NCBI GenBank assembly: GCA_900100895.1
Contig: FMTX01000008.1
Location: 62,001 to 126,000 of the forward strand
Direction of reading: 5' to 3'
DNA from: Lachnospiraceae bacterium YSD2013
Lineage (GTDB): Bacteria; Bacillota; Clostridia; Lachnospirales; Lachnospiraceae
DNA length: 64,000 nucleotides
Shown: piece after piece, positions 52,749-61,977 of the stretch
Position numbering within the stretch: position 1 is the first letter of the stretch
Layout of the letters: the number at the start of each line of letters is the position of its first letter
Notes under the pieces: model-generated
What the model saw: only the letters and a program-made list of their open reading frames with translations
Database searches by the model: none
What the model was told of the DNA's origin: nothing
Translations under genes and position numbers: made by a program

Positions 52749-54161
52749 CTATTTCTCTATAAACTTAAAGAACTTGTACTTATTAAATTTGGTGCCCTCA
52801 TAGGGATGTTCTCTCAAACTTGTATTGAAGTGCCTTGAGCCCATGAGCACCGTAGAAGGATGCGTAAACTCCCTGAAGCCCCATTCACCGTGGTAAGCGC
52901 CCATACCGGAGTGGCCGGTGCCATTGAAAGGAACACCTTTGACGGTGATTTGCATGCAGACTTCGTTGATGCCGCCGTTGCCGTATTGCATGCGCCCCAT
53001 GGTTTTCTTGGCCCATTTAATGTCGCTTGTAAAGAGATACAAAGAAAGCCCATGCTCACGCGTGCTGATGGTGGCAAGCAAATCATCAATCTTTTCATCA
53101 TCAAAAGGAACTACAGGTAGAAGCGGGCAAAAAAGTTCATGTTGCACTATCGGCTCGTTGATATCAACAGGATAGATAAGCGTAGGAGAATATTTACGCG
53201 TCTCCGGACAACCTTCCCCGCCGAAAACTATTCGGTCTCTGTACTCCTCAGCTTCGCTGGCACATTTCTCGTACGCAGAATCATTTACCAGGCATGCATA
53301 TTCAGGGTTCAAGCAAGCGTGCTCGCCAATCTGAGAGATTATGGCTTTTTTGAATTCATCTATAAATTCCTTAGCAATTTCTTTGGCCACGGCAACCTGA
53401 TTGACGTTTATACATACCTGTCCGCTGTTGAACATTTTAAAGAAGGCAAGTTTGCGCGCAGCGTCCTTGACGTTAGCATCCTTTCTGATGATGCACCAGT
53501 TACCGTTTTCACCACCGAGTTCCAAGGCTGTTGAAGTAAGATTCTTAGATGCGCACTCCAAAACATGCTTGCCGACCTTGGTGGAGCCTGTATAGAAAAT
53601 CTTATCAAAGCATTCGTTAAGACACATGTCAGCGACATCATGCCCTCCTGCGATGACGGTAATGTATTCGGGAGGAAACGTATCTGCAATTAAGTCCTGC
53701 AACGCCTGCGTGCAATTGGGAGTCTTGGAACTTGCCTTTATCACTGCCGTATTTCCGCCTGAGATAGCGGCTACGAGCACACCCAGAGAAAGTGTAAAAG
53801 GAAAGTTATACGGACTCATAATCAAAGAGACACCATAAGGCATCTTATATACTCTTGTAAAAAGGCTCGGGAAGCATAGCATACCGCTGAAATGAACCTC
53901 GGTCCGACTCCACTTGCGCAAATGATGAATCGCTTCGTTGATTTCGGCGATTACTATGCCTACGTCACAAATATATGCCTCAACCTTTTGCCTACCGAGA
54001 TCTTTATTTAGTGCCGAGACAAGAGATCCTTCATGACTTACAACAGCCTTTTTCAGAGCCTTTAACTGAGTGAGTCTGAACTTAATATCAAGAGTCTTTC
54101 CCGTAGAGAAAAACTTTTTTTGCGAATTTACAATATCGTGGACATTTTGTTCACTAATCAT
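52749..54161 (-). CDS. aldehyde dehydrogenase (class 3-like)
   Basis: The start is taken at ATG 54161, behind a GGGGG ribosome site; upstream in-frame ATGs lack one. The 470-residue product has the ALDH fold. Landmarks are the MPYGVSLIMSPYNFPFTLSLG substrate-channel block, FYTGSTKVGKHV for NAD(P), the general-base Glu in LELGGENGNW and the catalytic Cys in NSGQVCINVNQVAV. The short form and C-terminal hydrophobic end resemble class 3/fatty-aldehyde enzymes. It oxidises an unidentified aldehyde. It lies downstream of the MFS gene but is separated from it by a terminator. Confidence 0.88.
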   Translation of the reverse strand: MISEQNVHDIVNSQKKFFSTGKTLDIKFRLTQLKALKKAVVSHEGSLVSALNKDLGRQKVEAYICDVGIVIAEINEAIHHLRKWSRTEVHFSGMLCFPSLFTRVYKMPYGVSLIMSPYNFPFTLSLGVLVAAISGGNTAVIKASSKTPNCTQALQDLIADTFPPEYITVIAGGHDVADMCLNECFDKIFYTGSTKVGKHVLECASKNLTSTALELGGENGNWCIIRKDANVKDAARKLAFFKMFNSGQVCINVNQVAVAKEIAKEFIDEFKKAIISQIGEHACLNPEYACLVNDSAYEKCASEAEEYRDRIVFGGEGCPETRKYSPTLIYPVDINEPIVQHELFCPLLPVVPFDDEKIDDLLATISTREHGLSLYLFTSDIKWAKKTMGRMQYGNGGINEVCMQITVKGVPFNGTGHSGMGAYHGEWGFREFTHPSTVLMGSRHFNTSLREHPYEGTKFNKYKFFKFIEK

Positions 54162-54250
54162 AGGTATTCCCCCTTTTTTGAGAATAATGTCTGTATTAAT
54201 AAGATAATCCATAATTGTTTTTTTATCAAGCAAGACAGAACGTAAACAAT

Positions 54251-54281
54251 AAAAAAGCGGCATCCCATTACGGGGTGCCGC
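54251..54281 (-). terminator. intrinsic terminator of the MFS gene
   Basis: On the minus strand GCGGCACCCC/GGGATGCCGC with a five-base loop is followed by six Ts. Confidence 0.93.
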
Positions 54282-54299
54282 CGTGTATTACATATCTTA

Positions 54300-55712
54300 T
54301 CAATCGTCGCCTAAGGCTTCAAGACCCTTGGCATTGGCAACCTTGCTTGCCTTAATGTTCTTAACTAGTGCGGTAAATACCGTGAAGCTTAAGATCATCA
54401 GGATGCCTGCATAGATGGGAAGCACGCCCCATGCGCTTGTGGCCATGAATACAAGACCGAGAAGAATAGGTGTAACTGTCTGAGCCGACATGCTGGCTGC
54501 GTAGTAGAAACCGGTGAACTTGCCGATCTTTGCAGAGGAACAAAGTTCCACAACCATCGGGAAAGAACAGTTATGAACAAGTGCCATACCGAATCCCTTG
54601 ATAGCCCATACAACAAAGAGGATTACAGGGAAGCTGAACTCGCCGTTAACACCGACCACAACTCCCGTAGGCTTCGCAAAGAGCATTACGATGTAGCCAA
54701 GAACCGTGATTCCGAGACCGATTGAAATGGTCCACTTACGACCAATCTTATCAGCGATTGAACCTGCGGTAGCAAAACCGATAACCGAAGCAAGGCCGCC
54801 GAGGATTGTAAGAATCATGGTCTTACCAGATGAAGACTGTAAGTAATAAATTACGTAGTTACCGATGTAAGTTCCGATAGCGTTATCAGCCATGAACCAT
54901 AAGAACTCAGCGCCGAGGATAGCAAGAAGCATCTTCTTATTGGCAGCCGACATAGGCTTGTCGTCGTCGACGGGAGTCTCGATAGCTGCCAAGCGCTCGC
55001 CTTCTTCCATCTCGGGCTTCAATTCTTCTTCAAGCTTATTTTCCTTAATAGTGAAGAAAAGAACGAGTGCGGAAATAACCATCAGCACGGAAGCAATCAG
55101 GAAAGGAATTTCAATGGTCCAGACTTTTCTTGCCTCATCAGCTGCGTTGATGTAATCGGAAAGCTTTAAGAAGATTCCGAGAACAGTAGCAGCCGCGCCA
55201 CCGAGGTAACCCATGATATTGATGATACCGTTGGCCTTGGCTCTCAAAGGCTTGGGAGTAATGTCGGGCATAAGCGCAACCGCAGGGTTACGATACATCA
55301 TCATGAACATGAGCACGATACCCATCATGATTACCATGCCGACAATGTTATTCTTATGGAAGAACAAAGGGATAAAAGGAAATGCTACAGCGGCAACAAA
55401 TGTACCGGTAAGGATGTAAGGCATTCTTTTGCCGATAGGGCTCTTGGTCTTGTCAGACAGATTACCGAATATAGGTAAAAGAATGAGCGCCGCAAGATTG
55501 TCACACGCCATAATAATTCCGACTATCCACTGAACATTCAAAATGGTGGAAGGGTCGCTCGCCTTTAACTGGGCAGAAGACATTCCGTACATTCTGCGTG
55601 CAAAAATATCCGTCAAAAAGGTGGGACACCAGGAATCGTATACCTGCCACAGGAGCAGAATGCCAAAGAAGGCAAAGCCGATAAGGCAGGTACGTTTTTT
55701 GTTGAGTTTCAT
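54300..55712 (-). CDS. MFS transporter, SLC45/GPH sugar-like
   Basis: The start is at ATG 55712 behind GGAGG. The 470-residue protein has about 12 membrane helices. The loop LPIFGNLSDKTKSPIGKRMPYIL after the second helix has the D-x-x-K-S-x-x-G-R-R/K-x-P pattern of GPH/SLC45 sugar carriers. The central loop is acidic (ENKLEEELKPEMEEGE). It probably symports a disaccharide or other sugar with a cation; the substrate is unknown. No sugar-processing gene is adjacent. Confidence 0.82.
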   Translation of the reverse strand: MKLNKKRTCLIGFAFFGILLLWQVYDSWCPTFLTDIFARRMYGMSSAQLKASDPSTILNVQWIVGIIMACDNLAALILLPIFGNLSDKTKSPIGKRMPYILTGTFVAAVAFPFIPLFFHKNNIVGMVIMMGIVLMFMMMYRNPAVALMPDITPKPLRAKANGIINIMGYLGGAAATVLGIFLKLSDYINAADEARKVWTIEIPFLIASVLMVISALVLFFTIKENKLEEELKPEMEEGERLAAIETPVDDDKPMSAANKKMLLAILGAEFLWFMADNAIGTYIGNYVIYYLQSSSGKTMILTILGGLASVIGFATAGSIADKIGRKWTISIGLGITVLGYIVMLFAKPTGVVVGVNGEFSFPVILFVVWAIKGFGMALVHNCSFPMVVELCSSAKIGKFTGFYYAASMSAQTVTPILLGLVFMATSAWGVLPIYAGILMILSFTVFTALVKNIKASKVANAKGLEALGDD

Positions 55713-55821
55713 GTTGTAACCTCCGATAATTTTATGCGGAGTACGGGTATAAGCCACGTTCCCCCAATGTATATATCTATATAATAATTATAAGATATCA
55801 AGAGTAATAATAAAAGAAAAA

Positions 55822-56433
55822 TCAGGACTTTAAAGCCTCGATGGACTCGACTATATAAGGCCTGTTAAGAGACTTAAGTGCACCGGCGCGTTCTATGAGG
55901 ACATCAAGCTTGGAAGGCTCGCCGTTATCAAGATAGTGGCGGGCAAGAAGCCTGTATGTCTTACCTATGTCACCGTCATTTTCAACGATATACTCCATAA
56001 GCGACACTGCTTCATTCTCGTAACCTGCCTCCAAAAGAAGGTCTGCCCACTTCTGAAAAGTAGTGATGAGGGTGGTAAAGTTGCTGTCAAAGCGGGACAA
56101 ATCCGTAAGGTTCGCGGCACCGTATTCCATCTTTAAGTCAGTGTTGGTGTAACCGGTGAGGTTAAGAATTTTGTCTTTTCTAAGTCCGTCTATGGTAGTA
56201 AGAATACTTACCATCTCGGGATTGTCCGAAAGCAGCTCGGTGGGAAGGTCCTCAGGAATTTTAATATATTTAAGACCGTCGATGGGCTTGCGTCTTACAG
56301 AGTCGGCCAGAAGTTCACGCTCCCAGAAAGCGTCTTCTTTTTTCTCCATTTTGCGGGCTCTGGACTTGGATTCGTACAAGGTCCAGGCTCCGAATATTGC
56401 GAATATCAGTAAACTTGCAATTTTCCAATACAT
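55822..56433 (-). CDS. membrane-anchored protein of unknown function
   Basis: A 203-residue protein with an N-terminal membrane helix (YWKIASLLIFAIFGAWTLY) and a charged soluble part. The C-terminal half (about 110-200) is helical with a TPR-like pattern (LLEAGYENEAVSLMEYIVEN, YRLLARHYLDNG). No catalytic motif is seen. The ribosome site is GGAG. The family is not recognised; a scaffold role is only a guess. Its 5' end overlaps the -35 region of the divergent promoter at 56415. Confidence 0.7.
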   Translation of the reverse strand: MYWKIASLLIFAIFGAWTLYESKSRARKMEKKEDAFWERELLADSVRRKPIDGLKYIKIPEDLPTELLSDNPEMVSILTTIDGLRKDKILNLTGYTNTDLKMEYGAANLTDLSRFDSNFTTLITTFQKWADLLLEAGYENEAVSLMEYIVENDGDIGKTYRLLARHYLDNGEPSKLDVLIERAGALKSLNRPYIVESIEALKS

Positions 56434-56443
56434 AGACTATAAT
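56415..56443 (+). promoter_or_regulatory. sigma-A promoter of the small-peptide/AIR-synthase-like operon
   Basis: TTGCAA (56415-56420) and TATAAT (56438-56443) with a 17-base spacer. It overlaps the start of the divergent gene at 56433, so the two transcripts may interfere. Confidence 0.75.
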
Positions 56444-56480
56444 TTTCTCCATTAGAAATGTATTTAAAGGAACTTACATT

Positions 56481-56585
56481 ATGAATTTTTTTAATAAGAA
56501 AAACAGACGTATCTTCACCATAGTACTTGTCACGATTTTAGTACTGTGTATGGTCATTCCAATTGTAACATCTTATTTTATCTAA
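56481..56585 (+). CDS. 34-residue single-pass membrane peptide
   Basis: An ATG at 56481, preceded by AAAGGAAC, opens a 34-codon frame starting MNFFNKKNRR. A hydrophobic helix follows (IFTIVLVTILVLCMVIPIV), then a short end SYFI and TAA. The positive-inside N-terminus and single helix suit a small membrane protein. It lies 38 bases after a good -10 element and is the first frame on that transcript. It is too short for standard gene calling. Function unknown. Confidence 0.6.
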   Translation: MNFFNKKNRRIFTIVLVTILVLCMVIPIVTSYFI

Positions 56586-56608
56586 GACAACGAAACGGGA
56601 GTAAAAGC

Positions 56609-57592
56609 GTGAAGATAGGTAAAGTACCGGAAAACGTCCTTAAACGGTCCATACTGAAGAAAACAGGCAGTAAGCGCAGTGAGGTCCTCATCGGAGCAGG
56701 TGTTGGGGAAGACTGCGCTTGCGTTAAATTAGGGGACGATGAAGTTATGGTACTTTCTTCCGACCCTGTTACCGCTGCTACCGAGGACACAGGTCTTTAC
56801 GCAGTCAATGTCGCAGTTAACGACCTTGCGGCAAGCGGAGCGACTCCTATAGGAATTCTTGTAACGGCACTTCTGCCGATTAATACCGAAGAAGAAGACA
56901 TTAAAGCCATCATGAAGGATTTGGATGAATCCTGCAAGGCTCTCAATATACAGATAATGGGCGGACACACGGAGATTACTGCCGCGGTGACGAAGCCGGT
57001 TCTTTCGCTGACAGCAGTCGGCAAGGTACGCGAAGACGCATTCATAAGTACCGGAGGAGCCAAGCCCGGTAACGACGTAGTAATCACCAAGTGGATAGGC
57101 TTAGAAGGCACTTCCATCCTGGCCAAAGCAAAAGAAGCGGAGCTTTTAAAGAAGTTTCCGCCCAAGCTCATATACGACAGTAAGAATTTTGATAAGTTCT
57201 TATCTGTGGCACCTGAGGCCGCACCCGCCGTTAAGTCCGGCGTGACTGCGATGCATGACGTTACCGAGGGAGGAGTATTCGGAGCCCTTTGGGAACTTGC
57301 AGAAAGCTCTGGCGTTGGACTTTTGATAGACTTACGTAAGATACCCGTTAAGCAGGAGACGGTTGAGATTTGCAATTTCTTTGACATCAATCCCTACGAG
57401 CTTATGTCGGGCGGCAGTATGCTAATGACAGCCGAGGACGGCAACCGCCTTGTAATGGATTTACAGGCGGCAGGCATAGAGGCCACGATTATCGGTAAAT
57501 GCACCGACAATAACGACAGGGTACTCATTAACGGAGAAATGCGAAGATTCTTGGAACCTGCCAAGACGGATGAACTTTATAAAGTAATATAA
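56609..57592 (+). CDS. AIR synthase-related protein (HypE/PurM-like)
   Basis: A GTG start at 56609 behind CGGGAG gives 327 residues. It has the PurM/HypE fold markers: GAGVGEDCACVKLGDDEVMVLSSDP, VNDLAASGATPIGILVTALLP, MGGHTEIT and MHDVTEGGVFGALWELAE. HypE dehydrates a carbamoyl group in NiFe-hydrogenase maturation, but its essential C-terminal Cys tail is absent here (ends DELYKVI) and no hyp genes are nearby. It is likely a different ATP-dependent enzyme of this superfamily. It probably shares a transcript with the Lrp and aminotransferase genes. Confidence 0.8.
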   Translation: MKIGKVPENVLKRSILKKTGSKRSEVLIGAGVGEDCACVKLGDDEVMVLSSDPVTAATEDTGLYAVNVAVNDLAASGATPIGILVTALLPINTEEEDIKAIMKDLDESCKALNIQIMGGHTEITAAVTKPVLSLTAVGKVREDAFISTGGAKPGNDVVITKWIGLEGTSILAKAKEAELLKKFPPKLIYDSKNFDKFLSVAPEAAPAVKSGVTAMHDVTEGGVFGALWELAESSGVGLLIDLRKIPVKQETVEICNFFDINPYELMSGGSMLMTAEDGNRLVMDLQAAGIEATIIGKCTDNNDRVLINGEMRRFLEPAKTDELYKVI

Positions 57593-57604
57593 AGGAGACT
57601 GAAC

Positions 57605-58087
57605 ATGAGAGAGAAAATTTTAAATGTTATCGAGAAGAATTCCCGCATTGATATTAAGGAGCTCGCAGTAATCTTAGGCTACAGCGAGATAGACGTTGCC
57701 AATGAATTAAAGGCTATGGAGGAGGAAGGTATCATCTGCGGATACCATACCCTTATTGACTGGGACAAGACCTCTATTGAAAAAGTAAGCGCACTTATCG
57801 AAGTTAAGGTTACACCTCAGAGAGGACAGGGCTTTGACAATATCGCAGAGCGCATCTACAAATATCCCGAAGTTAATGCTGTATATTTGATTTCAGGTGG
57901 TTTCGACCTTTTGGTTTCGCTTGAAGGTAAGACTCTTAAGGAAGTATCGCTTTTCGTATCCGATAAGCTTTCCACACTTGAAACCGTTATCAGTACTTCA
58001 ACCCACTTTGTTCTTAAGAAATACAAAGATCACGGCACCATTATCGGCGCTAAGAAAGTTGACGAAAGGGAGAAAATTACATTATGA
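57605..58087 (+). CDS. Lrp/AsnC family transcriptional regulator
   Basis: A 160-residue protein with an N-terminal helix-turn-helix (about 5-50; IDIKELAVILGYSEIDVANEL) and a RAM ligand-binding domain (about 65-145; ALIEVKVTPQRGQGFDNIAERI, VYLISGGFDLLVSL). It probably senses an amino acid and controls the aminotransferase gene that overlaps it by four bases. Confidence 0.9.
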   Translation: MREKILNVIEKNSRIDIKELAVILGYSEIDVANELKAMEEEGIICGYHTLIDWDKTSIEKVSALIEVKVTPQRGQGFDNIAERIYKYPEVNAVYLISGGFDLLVSLEGKTLKEVSLFVSDKLSTLETVISTSTHFVLKKYKDHGTIIGAKKVDEREKITL

Positions 58088-59259
58088 GAATACCTCTGTC
58101 GGAAGAAGTCGTTAAGCTTAAGCCCTCGGGTATTCGTAAGTTTTTCGACATAGTTCATGAAATGAAAGATGCTATCTCCCTCGGTGTGGGCGAGCCTGAC
58201 TTTGACACACCCTGGCATATCAGAGATGAGGGCATCTATTCCCTCGAAAAGGGTAAGACAATTTACACTTCTAACTCGGGTCTTATTCAGTTAAGACAGG
58301 AGATTAGCAAGTATCTTGAAAGAAAATACAACGTATCATACGACCCCAATACCGAAATGCTTATTACGGTAGGCGGTTCCGAAGGTATCGATGTGGGACT
58401 TCGCGCTATGCTTAATCCAGGCGACGAGGTGCTTATTCCTCAGCCTTCATATGTATCCTACGAGCCTTGTACCGTTATTGCGGGCGGTAAGCCTGTAATT
58501 ATCGAGCTTAAGGCCGAGAATGAATTCAGATTAACCGAGCAGGAACTCAGGGATGCTATTACAGACAAGACCAGAGTCTTGATACTTCCCTTCCCCAATA
58601 ACCCTACAGGTGCCATCATGGAAGAAAGCGACCTTGTTGCAATTGCCAAGGTTTGCGTAGAGAAAGACATCTTTGTAATGTCCGATGAAATATATGCAGA
58701 GCTTACTTACAAGGGTAAGCACGTATCCATCGCTTCCCTTCCCGGCATGAAGGAGCGTACCATTCTCATCAACGGTTTCTCCAAGGCTTACGCTATGACC
58801 GGTTGGAGACTCGGATACGCATGCGGTCCTAAGGAAGTTATTTCCCAGATGACCAAGGTTCACCAGTTTTGTATCATGTGTGCACCTACCACCAGCCAGT
58901 ATGCCGCTATTGAAGCTATTAAGAACGGCGATGACGACATCGCTAAGATGCGTGATGCATACGATCAGAGACGTCGTTTCCTTCTTGACGCATTTAAAAA
59001 GATGGGTCTTGAGTGCTTTGAGCCTTACGGTGCATTCTACGTATTCCCTTGCGTTAAGGAATTCGGAATGACCAGCGATGAGTTCGCTACGAGATTCCTT
59101 GAGGAAGAGAAGGTTGCAGCCGTTCCCGGAACTGCTTTCGGAGACTGCGGTGAAGGATTCCTGCGTATATCTTACGCATATTCTTTGGACCATCTTAAAA
59201 TCGCCATGGAAAGACTTGCACGCTTTGTTGAGAAGCTTCGCAAGGAGCAGGGCAGATAA
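58084..59259 (+). CDS. class I/II aminotransferase
   Basis: A 391-residue PLP enzyme. Visible are the substrate-side GVGEPDFDTPWHI block, LPFPNNPTGAIM, the PLP Asp/Tyr region MSDEIYAELTY, Lys234 in NGFSKAYAMTGWRLGY that forms the Schiff base, and the C-terminal Arg in GFLRISYA. It resembles the aromatic/aspartate aminotransferase PatA group. Gene overlap with the Lrp regulator implies coupled expression and control by amino acid supply. Confidence 0.92.
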   Translation: MRIPLSEEVVKLKPSGIRKFFDIVHEMKDAISLGVGEPDFDTPWHIRDEGIYSLEKGKTIYTSNSGLIQLRQEISKYLERKYNVSYDPNTEMLITVGGSEGIDVGLRAMLNPGDEVLIPQPSYVSYEPCTVIAGGKPVIIELKAENEFRLTEQELRDAITDKTRVLILPFPNNPTGAIMEESDLVAIAKVCVEKDIFVMSDEIYAELTYKGKHVSIASLPGMKERTILINGFSKAYAMTGWRLGYACGPKEVISQMTKVHQFCIMCAPTTSQYAAIEAIKNGDDDIAKMRDAYDQRRRFLLDAFKKMGLECFEPYGAFYVFPCVKEFGMTSDEFATRFLEEEKVAAVPGTAFGDCGEGFLRISYAYSLDHLKIAMERLARFVEKLRKEQGR

Positions 59260-59750
59260 TGCATATAGTACTACATGAACCTGAAATACCCGCCAATACC
59301 GGCAATATCGGTCGTACCTGCGTGGCAACGGACACCTCTCTTCACTTAATTGAGCCTCTCGGCTTCAGACTTGACGAGAAGTCCATCAAGCGCGCCGGCA
59401 TGGATTACTGGGAACATCTCGACGTATCTACGTACATCAACTACGAAGATTTTTGCAAGAAGAATCCAGATGCCAAGATATGGTACGCCACCACCAAGGC
59501 CAAGCATTCCTACACCGATGTGGAGTTCGGCCCCGATGACTATATTATGTTCGGCAAAGAATCCGCGGGAATACCCGAGGAGATATTGGTAGAACATGAA
59601 GAGCAGTGCATCAGGATTCCGATGCTTCCCAAGATTCGCTCGCTTAATCTTTCAAACAGCGTAGCAATCGTGCTGTACGAAGCATTAAGACAGCAGGGCT
59701 TCACAGGAATGGAAACCGAAGGACATCTTCACAGATTGGACTGGAAATAA
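59259..59750 (+). CDS. trmL: tRNA (cytidine(34)-2'-O)-methyltransferase
   Basis: A 163-residue SPOUT methyltransferase of standard TrmL length. It starts MHIVLHEPEIPANTGNIGRTC. It has the knot-forming MFGKESAGIPEEIL and IRIPMLPKIRSLNLSNSVAIVLYEAL motifs. It methylates the wobble base of leucine tRNAs. Its ATG shares one base with the aminotransferase stop. Confidence 0.95.
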   Translation: MHIVLHEPEIPANTGNIGRTCVATDTSLHLIEPLGFRLDEKSIKRAGMDYWEHLDVSTYINYEDFCKKNPDAKIWYATTKAKHSYTDVEFGPDDYIMFGKESAGIPEEILVEHEEQCIRIPMLPKIRSLNLSNSVAIVLYEALRQQGFTGMETEGHLHRLDWK

Positions 59751-59753
59751 AAA

Positions 59754-59790
59754 TAAGCGCCTCGTTCATTACGAAACGGGGCGCTTTTAT
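59754..59790. terminator. terminator between trmL and the convergent kinase gene
   Basis: AAGCGCCTCGTT pairs with AACGGGGCGCTT (one bulge or mismatch), followed by TTTT on the plus strand and preceded by TTATTTTT-like sequence on the minus strand, so it can act in both directions. Confidence 0.85.
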
Positions 59791-59801
59791 GTTGCCTGTA
59801 T

Positions 59802-61217
59802 TTATTCGTCATCAACCTTGGCAAGCGAGAACACGAACTCGGTTCCGACTCCCTCGGTGGAGATAACGTTGATGTGTTCGTTGTGAGCCATGATGATTTC
59901 TTTGACTATCGAGAGGCCTAAGCCGGTACCTTTCTTGTCACGGCCACGGGAAAGGTCTGACTTGTAGAAGCGGTCGAATACAAGCTTCTGGTCTTCCTTG
60001 GGAATACCGATTCCCTGATCCTTGACGGAAACAAATACTTTCGAGTGCTTCTCGGTGGTTTCAATAGTAATGGTCGAATTGTGGTGCGAGAACTTAATCG
60101 CATTATCCAGGAGGTTATATAGAACCTGCTGAATCTTGGTCTCATCAGCGTGAACCGTGAGTTCTTCACCGGTAAGAATAAGATTGATACTAATCTGCTT
60201 GTTCTTACATGTTCCTTCAAAAGAAGCCGCCGTATTACGAATAACCTTGTTAATGTCGAAGTCGCTCATGTCGAGTACCACACCCGCCATATTTAAATTA
60301 TTCAGAGAAAGAAGGCTGTTTGTAAGCTTGGTAAGTCTCTCGGTCTCGCTCAACACTATGCCTATGTACTTCTCGTGCATCTCAGGCGGAATAGTGCCGT
60401 CGAGCATCGCTTCCAGATAACCGCGGATGGATGTAAGCGGGGAACGGAAGTCGTGAGAGACATTCGCGATAAATTTCTTTTGATTATCTTCGGAGCGGGC
60501 AATCTGGCTGGCCATATATGAAAGCGAGGCGCCCAGATAGCCCATCTCGTCATCGCTGTCGAGCGTAAATTCGTAATGCATATTGCCAAGCGCGTATTGC
60601 TCGGTCGCGTGGGTGATTTTCTTAAGCGGCCTGTATACCATAATGGTGAAAAAGAACAAAATGATAAGTGACAGCGCAAACAAAATAACAAGGAGCAGAT
60701 AACATACCCGCAGGTATCTGTCGCTAAGCATCATGATATCGTGCATGGAAGCATGAATCACTACGTAACCTTTAACCTTGTAATCGGCAACGATGGGTGA
60801 GAACACACTTAACATTTCTTCGCTGAAAGAATCAAAGAAAGTGCCGGTAGTGTAGTTGGACTTACCCATAACGGTGGAATCGAAGCCCTCAATTACTATC
60901 GCTTCATCGACGTTAATCGGAAGGCGGGAGCTTAGAATCATACGGCCCGAAGGGTTGATAATCCATATTTCGGCATTCAAAAAAGTGTCCAAATCATCAA
61001 TCTGCTGCTTAACCTCTTCAAGGGTTCTGGTGCTCTGATAGAGGTCGGTCGCATATGTATTGGCGATGAGATTGGCTTCTCTGTAGTAGGAGTCGGCTTT
61101 TTCCTTTAGGAAGGTCTGATAGGTGTTGGCAGACACAAAAGAACTGACTATGATAAAGCCGAAAACACCGAATATTAAGTATGCCATCAAAAATTTGAGA
61201 TACAGTGTTCTTTTCAC
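59802..61217 (-). CDS. sensor histidine kinase with extracytoplasmic sensor domain
   Basis: A 471-residue membrane kinase. Helices at about 8-30 and 170-192 bracket an external domain of about 140 residues, probably PAS/Cache-like. A HAMP domain follows, then His255 (ANVSHDFRSPLTSIRGY). The ATP boxes are LLDNAIKFSH, VKDQGIGIPKED and GTGLGLSIVKEII. It follows its response regulator by about 20 bases on the minus strand. The layout matches PhoR/ResE-like kinases; the signal is unknown. Confidence 0.92.
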   Translation of the reverse strand: MKRTLYLKFLMAYLIFGVFGFIIVSSFVSANTYQTFLKEKADSYYREANLIANTYATDLYQSTRTLEEVKQQIDDLDTFLNAEIWIINPSGRMILSSRLPINVDEAIVIEGFDSTVMGKSNYTTGTFFDSFSEEMLSVFSPIVADYKVKGYVVIHASMHDIMMLSDRYLRVCYLLLVILFALSLIILFFFTIMVYRPLKKITHATEQYALGNMHYEFTLDSDDEMGYLGASLSYMASQIARSEDNQKKFIANVSHDFRSPLTSIRGYLEAMLDGTIPPEMHEKYIGIVLSETERLTKLTNSLLSLNNLNMAGVVLDMSDFDINKVIRNTAASFEGTCKNKQISINLILTGEELTVHADETKIQQVLYNLLDNAIKFSHHNSTITIETTEKHSKVFVSVKDQGIGIPKEDQKLVFDRFYKSDLSRGRDKKGTGLGLSIVKEIIMAHNEHINVISTEGVGTEFVFSLAKVDDE

Positions 61218-61237
61218 GATTATTCCTTATTATAAAG

Positions 61238-61954
61238 TCAGATCTTGGGACCGTCTTTAAGTATAAATTTGTATCCTACACCCCAGATGGTGGCAATGCT
61301 CCACACATCGTGGTCTTTAATCTTTTCTCTTATACGTTTGATATGAACGTCGACGGTACGTGAGTCGCCTACGTAATCATAGCCCCATACTTTGTCAAGA
61401 AGCTGCTCTCTGGTGAAAACGTGATTGGGGTTCTTGGCAAGTATATAAAGAAGCTCGATTTCTTTGGGAGGCATTTCCACGAACTCGTCATTGTACGTAA
61501 CGTTGTATTCGGTGATGTTGATGGTAAGGCCCGGATAGATAACTCTCTCAACATCTTTGCTTTCGGTCTCGGGAGCTGAGTATACTGAGGTGCGTCTTAA
61601 GACGGCCTTGACTCTTGCCACAAGTTCCTTGGTATCAAAGGGCTTCTCCATGTAGTCGTCGGCACCCATTTCGAGTGCAAGGACTTTATCGAAGGTGTCT
61701 CCTTTGGCCGAAAGAATGATAATCGGAACCTTGGACTTGGTACGAATCTCGCGGCACACACCGTAACCGTCTATGCCGGGAAGCATGAGATCCAGAATTA
61801 TCAAAGAAGGATCAAAGTCTTCAAAGCACGCAAGGGCAGTCTCCCCGTCTGCGGCAATCTTGGTATCGTATTGTTCCTTGATAAGATAAAGAGACACAAG
61901 GTCTGAAATGCTGGGGTCGTCATCTACTATCAGGATTCTTTGTCTGGTAAGCAT
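61238..61954 (-). CDS. OmpR-family response regulator
   Basis: A 238-residue regulator. The receiver has the acidic triad DDD (11-13), phospho-acceptor Asp55 (LIILDLMLPGIDGYG) and Lys in DDYMEKPFD. The winged-helix domain has EIELLYILAKNPNHVFTREQLL and RTVDVHIKRIREKI. A GGGAG site precedes the ATG. It lies 23 bases after mutS2 and just before the cognate kinase. Confidence 0.93.
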   Translation of the reverse strand: MLTRQRILIVDDDPSISDLVSLYLIKEQYDTKIAADGETALACFEDFDPSLIILDLMLPGIDGYGVCREIRTKSKVPIIILSAKGDTFDKVLALEMGADDYMEKPFDTKELVARVKAVLRRTSVYSAPETESKDVERVIYPGLTINITEYNVTYNDEFVEMPPKEIELLYILAKNPNHVFTREQLLDKVWGYDYVGDSRTVDVHIKRIREKIKDHDVWSIATIWGVGYKFILKDGPKI

Positions 61955-61977
61955 ATATTAACTCCCTTCAGGATATA

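Noticed and set aside
56609-57592. Hydrogenase maturation factor HypE
   Set aside because: The C-terminal cysteine tail is absent and no other hyp or hydrogenase gene is present, so only the wider superfamily is named.
58531-59328. 265-codon antisense open frame opposite the aminotransferase
   Set aside because: The plus-strand aminotransferase is unambiguous with its PLP lysine; the antisense frame has no promoter, ribosome site or recognisable domain.
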